Positions 60,101-64,000 of a stretch of 64,000 nt of DNA are shown here, one piece after another (position 1 is the first letter of the stretch; each line of letters opens with the position of its first letter). The stretch comes from CAWGOF01 sp963824225. GTDB lineage: Bacteria > Acidobacteriota > Polarisedimenticolia > Polarisedimenticolales > Polarisedimenticolaceae. Where the stretch lies: assembly GCA_963824225.1 (NCBI GenBank), contig CAWGOF010000002.1, positions 868,001-932,000 on the forward strand, read 5' to 3'. The notes under the pieces are model-generated. The model was given only the letters and a program-made list of their open reading frames with translations. It did no database searches and was not told where the DNA came from. Both the position numbers and the translations under genes were made by a program.

Positions 60101-60512
60101 AGGCGACGATCGCGAGCAGGCCGGTCACGACGGCGATCGGGATCCACGACGCCACGAGCAGCCCGAGCGCCCGCCCGAGCACGAGCTCCAGATTGCTCGA
60201 CGGGGTCGCGTCGAGCACCTCGACGATCCGGTCGCGCCGGTCGCGCGCCCGCAGGTCGAACCCGAGAAAGATCACGCCGAGCAGGAACATGAGCGTGAAG
60301 TTCGAGCCGAAGTTGCCGACGAAGAACCGTGGGTTCGCCGCCGCCGCGGACGCCGAGCCAGCCGAGAACAGCCGATGGATGACGAAGAACTGGGTGAACG
60401 ACAGCGCCCCGAGCAGCGTGGCCAGCCCGACGAACACCCAGTAGCGCACGAGCCGCCGCGTCAGCCGCAGCTCGGCTCGGGCCAGCGCGAGGATCGTTCC
60501 CAGCCGGATCAT
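57069..60512 (-). CDS. ABC-2 permease fused to a zinc-less M1-peptidase-like domain and golvesin-like C-terminus
   Basis: ATG 60512 overlaps the ATPase stop (ATGA). The 1147-residue protein begins with an ABC-2 permease (RLTRRLVRYWVFVGLATLLG; NFTLMFLLGVIFLGFDLRAR; VYTVTLLVRNRVVAAVVTIL; residues 1-300). An M1-aminopeptidase-like part follows (about 330-860) with YPYDGLTMVEVPGE and the end-domain pattern MLDDLGHAATGKLLGALREE and LSAWLDLWIDQTELP. The zinc motif HExxH is replaced by SELVAE (residues about 684-689), so both His ligands are lost. The C-terminal 170 residues resemble the golvesin/xanthan-lyase type domain (FAAVLPRGGSWEVEYHVPGW; VRVSDETDGEYVQADAIRF). Permease-M1 fusions are known; here the enzyme part looks like a binding domain. 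Confidence 0.8.
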   Translation of the reverse strand: MIRLGTILALARAELRLTRRLVRYWVFVGLATLLGALSFTQFFVIHRLFSAGSASAAAANPRFFVGNFGSNFTLMFLLGVIFLGFDLRARDRRDRIVEVLDATPSSNLELVLGRALGLLVASWIPIAVVTGLLAIVAYFVTPALHFGSIVQLLTLMVVPAYVFATGLVYTVTLLVRNRVVAAVVTILLIVGVFVGGIWFTRFSLAPLLDVTGGFSVGFPSDVAPRLFDLMTLVQRTGYALMGVGLLVAAAAIHPRHDDGSRGRRGVVAAAVFAAGLLLVVWNVRDNFRALAVRQGWRAAHEAVRNDPVPDLESLVGRVDVRPGKSLGLELDLRFRAPAERGLAVARFSLNPGLHVREARLAGGSSVEFAHANGLLELKPSPALGPGQEATVHLAIDGAPDGRFAYLDSLTELYDTKLSEAQIVVLGYEPIEFRRSHVALLPGARWLPKSGPDVGRDDPRTRGEDFFDVDLTVTLPAGWLAAGPGRRQDAASADDERVAFRFAPPAPVPDVALVAGRYESFATDVEGVRLELLVDSDHLANVHYFDDASGEIHDWLSKRLHQAAEVGFPYPYDGLTMVEVPGELRGYGGGWRMDSTLIQPAMVLVRESSFPTANFAAARRGIERQRDQEGGVPRAKLRMLEMFFENDLNGGNPFVAVARSFFGFQTSGSGAEAVPLDYVWENLTSELVAERHGFFSVHFFNRQFGQEFALAGQAMQDPNRVSDRYVDVLMHRIVSTNEVWDTVSGVSLRELDPRKDPKRTLNVLALKGGAMANSMLDDLGHAATGKLLGALREEHRGSTYDRAAVLETGGRVGIDLSAWLDLWIDQTELPGFLLGDVKYYRLPDEGASPRYQLRVVVRNDEPADGLVRLEYRTETPGAQSARRPERQRSDPVRVAGRSAVEIGLVTSEPLSAVRVAPYLALNRDPFNVPLPTLDAQSFVNEPALAGARPAEWVVPADGAIVVDDLDPGFSVEESGDRGMLRVAGRGAAANLDAGLPVAQDGGRGLRSRRWSRMVYADAYGRYRHTMAVVRKGSGTRGATFAAVLPRGGSWEVEYHVPGWRRGAGGGTGPSRGKWQLTIEGGSAHQTASLDADAASVGWNSVGRFDLAAGDVKVRVSDETDGEYVQADAIRFRPAVGAAPAGSLVSSTR

Positions 60513-61426
60513 GACGCCTCCTCGAGCACGGCGACCTCGGCTCGGCCGCGCGCGGCCATGAACGCCAGATACGCTTCCTCGAGCGTCGGATCGTCGACCG
60601 CCTGGGCCCCCGGCGGCAACGCGCCGTCCCGAGCCACGGCCCGCAGGTGCGTCACCTCGCCCTCGCGGACGCGCGAGACGACCTCGAACTTGCTCTCGAC
60701 CGAAGCGGCACCGCGCTCCTCGATCTGGAACACCTGGCCCCGCGCACGGGCCACCAGATCGGCCGGGCTGCCGCGGAACACGATCTTCCCACCGTCGATC
60801 AGGGCCAGGTCGCGGCAGCTCGCGCCGAGATCGGCCACGATGTGCGTCGAGAGCAGGATCGTCCGGTCCTGGCCCAGGTTGGCCATCAGCTGGCGGAAGC
60901 GCAGCCGCTCCTGTGGGTCGAGGCCTACCGTCGGCTCGTCGACGACGAGGACCCTGGGCTCGTTCAGCAGCGCCTGGGCCACGCCGAGACGTCGCACCAT
61001 GCCGCCCGAGAGCTTCTTCACCTTGCGATCGGCGACCGACTCGAGGCCGACCTGCTTCAGCACCTGCTCGATGCGCTTGCGCCTCGCGGGAGCGTCCTTC
61101 ATCCCGGCGATGCGCGCCAGCGTGTCGAGCACCTCCTCGACCCGCTCGAGCCGCCAGGCGCCGAACTCCTGCGGCAGGTAGCCCAGCTCGCGCCGCACCG
61201 CGGTGCGCTCCTTCTGCACGTCGTGGCCCAGCACGGTGACGGTGCCCGACGTGGGCACGAGCAGCGTGCACACGATGCGCATGAACGTGCTCTTGCCCGC
61301 CCCGTTCGGACCGAGCAGACCGTAGAGCCCGGTGCCGAACGATTGATCGACGCCGTCGAGCGCGACGGTGCCCGAGCGATACACGTGGCGCAGACCGCGA
61401 GCTTCGATGACTGTCCCGGTGGTCAT
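60509..61426 (-). CDS. ABC transporter ATP-binding protein (first gene of the export operon)
   Basis: ATG 61426 follows a strong GAGGAGGGGGG site. The 305-residue protein has Walker A GPNGAGKST (residues about 38-46), Q-loop LGYLPQEF, signature KLSGGMVRR, Walker B PRVLVVDEPTVGLDP and the H-loop ILLSTHIVADL. The last 70 residues form a regulatory tail (RVREGEVTHLRAVARD; DDPTLEEAYLAFMAARG). It is the ATPase partner of the permease-M1-like fusion, whose start codon overlaps its stop. It leads the six-gene minus-strand unit to 47454. The gene is divergent from ispH, with about 200 bases between. Confidence 0.93.
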   Translation of the reverse strand: MTTGTVIEARGLRHVYRSGTVALDGVDQSFGTGLYGLLGPNGAGKSTFMRIVCTLLVPTSGTVTVLGHDVQKERTAVRRELGYLPQEFGAWRLERVEEVLDTLARIAGMKDAPARRKRIEQVLKQVGLESVADRKVKKLSGGMVRRLGVAQALLNEPRVLVVDEPTVGLDPQERLRFRQLMANLGQDRTILLSTHIVADLGASCRDLALIDGGKIVFRGSPADLVARARGQVFQIEERGAASVESKFEVVSRVREGEVTHLRAVARDGALPPGAQAVDDPTLEEAYLAFMAARGRAEVAVLEEAS

Positions 61427-61610
61427 GGCCCCCCTCCTCGTCCTTCGGCTCCGCCCCACGATAGCCGAGCGCGAGCGTGGAGTGCGCGGGCTCCCGGCTG
61501 GCCGGTCGCCCGAGCGCCCCGAACGGCCCGTACCGCAGGCTGGACGGCTCGCTGGACTGGTACGGCGGATCGATCCCGTGGGTTGCGGCACGAGGGTCCG
61601 CGCGGGAGTC

Positions 61611-61616
61611 TATAAT
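61611..61616 (+). promoter_or_regulatory. -10 element (TATAAT) of ispH
   Basis: A consensus TATAAT lies 9 bases before the GTG at 61626. The only -35-like match (TTGCGG, 61583-61588) is 22 bases away, too far for a standard promoter, so the -10 box may act alone or with an activator. Transcription would start about 61621-61624, making the message nearly leaderless; no Shine-Dalgarno sequence is present. Confidence 0.5.
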
Positions 61617-61625
61617 TCCGCCGTC

Positions 61626-62645
61626 GTGGTAGAAACCTTGTTTCTGGCCAAGCCGCGCGGGTTCTGCGCCGGCGTGGTGATGGCGATCGAGGCGGTCGAG
61701 CGCGCCGCCGCCGGCATGCGGCAGGCCGACCTGGGCGAGCTCACCGTGTACCACGCGATCGTGCACAACGACACGGTCGTCGAGCGCCTGGAGCACGCGA
61801 GCGGCGTGCATTTCGTCGAGGACCTGCACGAGATCCGCGCCCTCGACGATCGCGTCGCGGCCTCCGGCCGGCGCCTGTCCGACACGGTGGTGTTCTCGGC
61901 CCACGGCGTGAGCCCGGAGGTGCGCCGGACCGCCGATCGGCTGGGCCTGCACACGATCGACGCCACGTGCCCGCTCGTGACCAAGGTGCACAGCGAGGCC
62001 AAGAAGTACGCGCGGCTGGGCTACCACATCCTGCTGATCGGCGATTCGACGACGCACCAGGAGGTCGTCGGCACGCGAGGCGAGGCTCCGGAGCGAACCA
62101 CGGTCGTCAGCGTCGTCGGCAACCGCAAGCACGACCCCGCGCTCGCCGACCCGCACACGGTCGAGGTCCAAGACTCGTCGCGGGTCGTCGTGCTGACGCA
62201 GACGACGCTGAGCGTGGACGACACTGCGCGAACGATCGACATCCTCAAGGATCGGTTTCCGGCGCTCGTCGTCCCGTCGCGCGACGACCTGTGCTACGCG
62301 ACGAAGAACCGGCAGGACGCCGTGCGCTCGATCGCCGGCAAGGTCGAGCTGTTCCTCGTGGTCACGAGCGACAAGAGCAGCAACGGCATGCGCCTGCTCG
62401 AGCTGGCCGAGGACCTGACCGGCAACGCTCGGCGCATCGAGAGCGTCCAAGACATCGACCCGGCGTGGCTCGAGGGCATCCGCGCGGTCGGCGTGACCTC
62501 GGCCGCATCGACGCCCGACGATCTCGTGCAAGGCATCGTGGCGTTCTTTCGCGCACGCAATCCGAGCCTCGACGTGGTCGAGGAGGGCGAGTGGGAGGAC
62601 ATCACGTTCCGCCCGCCGCAGCGCGTGCCCCCGCGGATCCACTGA
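61626..62645 (+). CDS. ispH: 4-hydroxy-3-methylbut-2-enyl diphosphate reductase
   Basis: The last enzyme of the MEP isoprenoid pathway; it reduces HMBPP to IPP and DMAPP with an iron-sulphur cluster. GTG 61626 gives a 339-residue protein starting VVETLFLAKPRGFCAG, the usual IspH N-terminus. The three cluster cysteines are Cys14 (GFCAG), Cys115 (IDATCPLV) and Cys223 (DDLCYATKN). Substrate-binding His47 (IVHND), His93 (FSAHGV), His144 and Glu146 (STTHQEV) are also present, as is the C-terminal signature SDKSSN. All active-site residues are intact. Upstream in-frame codons to 61368 overlap the ABC gene's promoter region and lack the family start, so they are not used. Confidence 0.96.
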   Translation: MVETLFLAKPRGFCAGVVMAIEAVERAAAGMRQADLGELTVYHAIVHNDTVVERLEHASGVHFVEDLHEIRALDDRVAASGRRLSDTVVFSAHGVSPEVRRTADRLGLHTIDATCPLVTKVHSEAKKYARLGYHILLIGDSTTHQEVVGTRGEAPERTTVVSVVGNRKHDPALADPHTVEVQDSSRVVVLTQTTLSVDDTARTIDILKDRFPALVVPSRDDLCYATKNRQDAVRSIAGKVELFLVVTSDKSSNGMRLLELAEDLTGNARRIESVQDIDPAWLEGIRAVGVTSAASTPDDLVQGIVAFFRARNPSLDVVEEGEWEDITFRPPQRVPPRIH

Positions 62646-62706
62646 AAACGGGGACACTCTTCGTTTCTGCCTCATTTGGGGCAAGCACGTAAGCTGTCCC
62701 ACGTTT
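62646..62706. repeat. Imperfect inverted repeat between ispH and the MFS gene
   Basis: AAACGGGGACA (62646-62656) is nearly complementary to TGTCCCACGTTT (62695-62706), with one extra base, around a 38-base spacer. It lies directly after the ispH stop. It may act as a terminator hairpin or be a remnant of a REP-like or insertion element of the GGGGACA...TGTCCCC type. No transposase is nearby. Confidence 0.35.
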
Positions 62707-62716
62707 CGTTTTCGAC

Positions 62717-63919
62717 ATGAGCCGTCTCCGCTCGGCAAGCGAGTCCCTGGGCCTGAGGCGGAGCATGCTCGGCATGCTCGGCATGGTCGTGCTCGTCGGC
62801 ATGGGCGAGCGCATGTCCGAGCGGTTCCTCCCGATCTACCTCGTCGCGCTCGGCGGCGGGACGCTCGCGATCGGCATCCTGAGCGGCCTGCAGAACCTGC
62901 TCAACGCGGTGTACTCGTACCCCGGCGGATGGCTCGCCGAGCGCGTCGGTGCGAAGCGCGCGCTCGGGGCGTTCAACGCGATCGCGATCGCCGGCTACGG
63001 CGCGGCGATGCTCGCCCCGACGTGGCCGGTCGTGATCGCCGCGTCGGTGCTGTTCCTGTCCTGGTCCGCGCTGTCCTTGCCGGCGACGATGCAGATCGTC
63101 GCGCAGGCGCTCCCGCAGGCCCAGCGCACGATGGGCGTGTCGATGCATTCGCTCGTGCGCCGCGTTCCGATGGCTATCGGCCCGATCGCCGGGGGAGCGT
63201 TGATCGCGGCGTTCGGCGAGGTGCGCGGAATCCGGCTGGCGTTCGGCGCGGCGATCGTCATGGCGCTCGTGGCCCTCGTCGTGCAGCAGCGCTGGATCGA
63301 CGACGACGCGCCGCTCGCCGGGGCGGCTCGCCCGCCCGCCGACCCGCGGGCCCTGTGGCGCGCGTTCTCGCCCGAGCTGCGGGCGCTCCTCGTGTCCGAC
63401 GTGCTGATCCGGTTCTGCGAGCAGATCCCCCAGGCGTTCGTCGTGGTGTGGTGCATGAAGACGATCGAGGATCCCGTGACCGCCTGGCAGTTCGGCGTGC
63501 TCACGGCGATCGAGATGGCGACGGCCGCGTTCTGCTACTTGCCCGTCGCGACCCTGGCCGACCGCGCGGGCAAGGCGCCGTTCGTCCTCGTCACGTTCGT
63601 GTTCTTCGCCCTGTTCCCTCTCGCGCTCTACGGCGCGCGCTCGTTCGCCTGGCTCGTCCCGGTGTTCGTGCTGCGCGGCCTCAAGGAGTTCGGCGAGCCG
63701 GCGCGCAAGGCGCTGATCCTCGACCGCGCGCCGGCCGACCGGCGCGCCGGGGCGTTCGGCCTCTACTACCTGATCCGGGACACGATCGTGTCGCTCGCCG
63801 CGTTCGGCGGGGCGTTCCTGTGGCAGATGTCCCCGGCCACGAACCTCGCAGCGGCCGCGGCGTTCGGCGCGCTGGGGACCGTGTGGTTCGCGGCTGCGGG
63901 GCGTGAGCGCGAAGCCTAG
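62717..63919 (+). CDS. Major facilitator superfamily transporter
   Basis: A 400-residue protein from ATG 62717 with 12 predicted membrane helices. MFS landmarks: SYPGGWLAERVGAKRALGAF (motif A between helices 2 and 3), VVIAASVLFLSWSALSLPAT, GPIAGGALIAAFGEVRGIRL (end of the first half), and the repeated motif A in VATLADRAGKAPFVLVTFVF. The late loop LDRAPADRRAGAFGLYYLIR is typical of the antiporter-type DRA/MFS group with two fairly symmetric halves. The substrate is unknown; drugs or metabolites are likely. It stands between ispH and a convergent gene; its stop (TAG at 63917-63919) overlaps the stop of that gene. Confidence 0.9.
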   Translation: MSRLRSASESLGLRRSMLGMLGMVVLVGMGERMSERFLPIYLVALGGGTLAIGILSGLQNLLNAVYSYPGGWLAERVGAKRALGAFNAIAIAGYGAAMLAPTWPVVIAASVLFLSWSALSLPATMQIVAQALPQAQRTMGVSMHSLVRRVPMAIGPIAGGALIAAFGEVRGIRLAFGAAIVMALVALVVQQRWIDDDAPLAGAARPPADPRALWRAFSPELRALLVSDVLIRFCEQIPQAFVVVWCMKTIEDPVTAWQFGVLTAIEMATAAFCYLPVATLADRAGKAPFVLVTFVFFALFPLALYGARSFAWLVPVFVLRGLKEFGEPARKALILDRAPADRRAGAFGLYYLIRDTIVSLAAFGGAFLWQMSPATNLAAAAAFGALGTVWFAAAGREREA

Positions 63920-64000
63920 ACCATCCGCCGGATCGCGTCGGGTAACGGCGACTCGAACGTGATCGGCTCGCCGCTCTGCGGGTGCCGGAACGTGAGGCGC
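63916..64000 (-). CDS. RluA-family pseudouridine synthase, C-terminal end only
   Basis: Only the last 28 codons are in the window, read on the minus strand to the TAG at 63916-63918. The peptide is RLTFRHPQSGEPITFESPLP and then DAIRRMV. It matches the conserved C-terminus of RluA/RluD-type enzymes (LxFxHPxTGExxxFxSPLPxD), which modify uridines in rRNA or tRNA. Which target this one has cannot be told from the tail. Its stop overlaps the MFS gene's stop in a CTAG palindrome. Confidence 0.75.
   Translation of the reverse strand, partial: RLTFRHPQSGEPITFESPLPDAIRRMV

Noticed and set aside
60513..62738. Extension of the permease-M1 frame upstream to 62738
   Set aside because: It crosses the ABC ATPase and ispH antisense; the permease begins at ATG 60512, which overlaps the ATPase stop.

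Overview
The window looks like a piece of the chromosome of an uncultured, high-GC, Gram-negative-type bacterium. The signs are an RND efflux system with a lipoprotein membrane-fusion partner, an exosortase H sorting locus, large secreted beta-helix, thrombospondin-3, MopE and RHS proteins, a sigma factor paired with a Ser/Thr kinase, GTG and TTG starts, and tRNA genes that encode their CCA ends. Such content is seen in environmental Myxococcota-, Planctomycetota-, Acidobacteriota- and Eisenbacteria-like genomes. The sequence alone does not settle the phylum.

Layout. 1-1.8 kb: an amidohydrolase cut by the window edge and an exported carboxypeptidase-regulatory-like protein. 1.88-33.49 kb: a 31.5-kb integrative element inserted in the 3' half of tRNA-Val(UAC), bounded by perfect 47-bp direct repeats at 1910-1956 and 33442-33488. 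Its left end carries a tyrosine integrase and a ribbon-helix-helix protein. Its right end carries an excisionase-like HTH gene, two mini-ORFs, an HTH_36 protein and two unknown proteins, packed mostly with 1-4 base overlaps. The cargo between them is a nuclease-STAND NTPase (a candidate antiphage gene), a winged-helix/PDDEXK protein, a surface protein with five nearly identical 837-bp repeats, a sigma factor with a Ser/Thr kinase, and a 3467-residue RHS/beta-helix surface protein with three nearly identical 1311-bp repeats.

33.5-41 kb: an exosortase H cassette (membrane/TPR protein, XrtH, one IPTL-CTERM substrate), a cupin, a VOC protein, two frameshifted genes (DUF1801 and an Nramp-type transporter), and an AI-2E-family permease. 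39.7-46.8 kb: a plus-strand set with a DUF6624-like protein, a beta-helix protein, a cytochrome c fused to a triad-less HtrA-like pseudoprotease, tRNA-Asp, a membrane-anchored spermidine-synthase-like protein and a glutathione S-transferase. A Uma2-like gene follows convergently.

47.4-61.4 kb: six minus-strand genes joined by overlaps or a 4-base gap. In order of transcription they are an ABC ATPase, an ABC-2 permease fused to a zinc-less M1-peptidase fold, a membrane-fusion lipoprotein, an RND pump, a second RND pump fused in one chain to an ABC ATPase, and a last ABC-2 permease. This looks like one composite export machine and is the most unusual locus here. 61.6-64 kb: ispH, an MFS transporter, and the 3' end of an RluA-type pseudouridine synthase.

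Several genes have a TATAAT-like hexamer only 6-9 bases before the start codon and no Shine-Dalgarno sequence, which suggests that leaderless transcripts are common in this organism.
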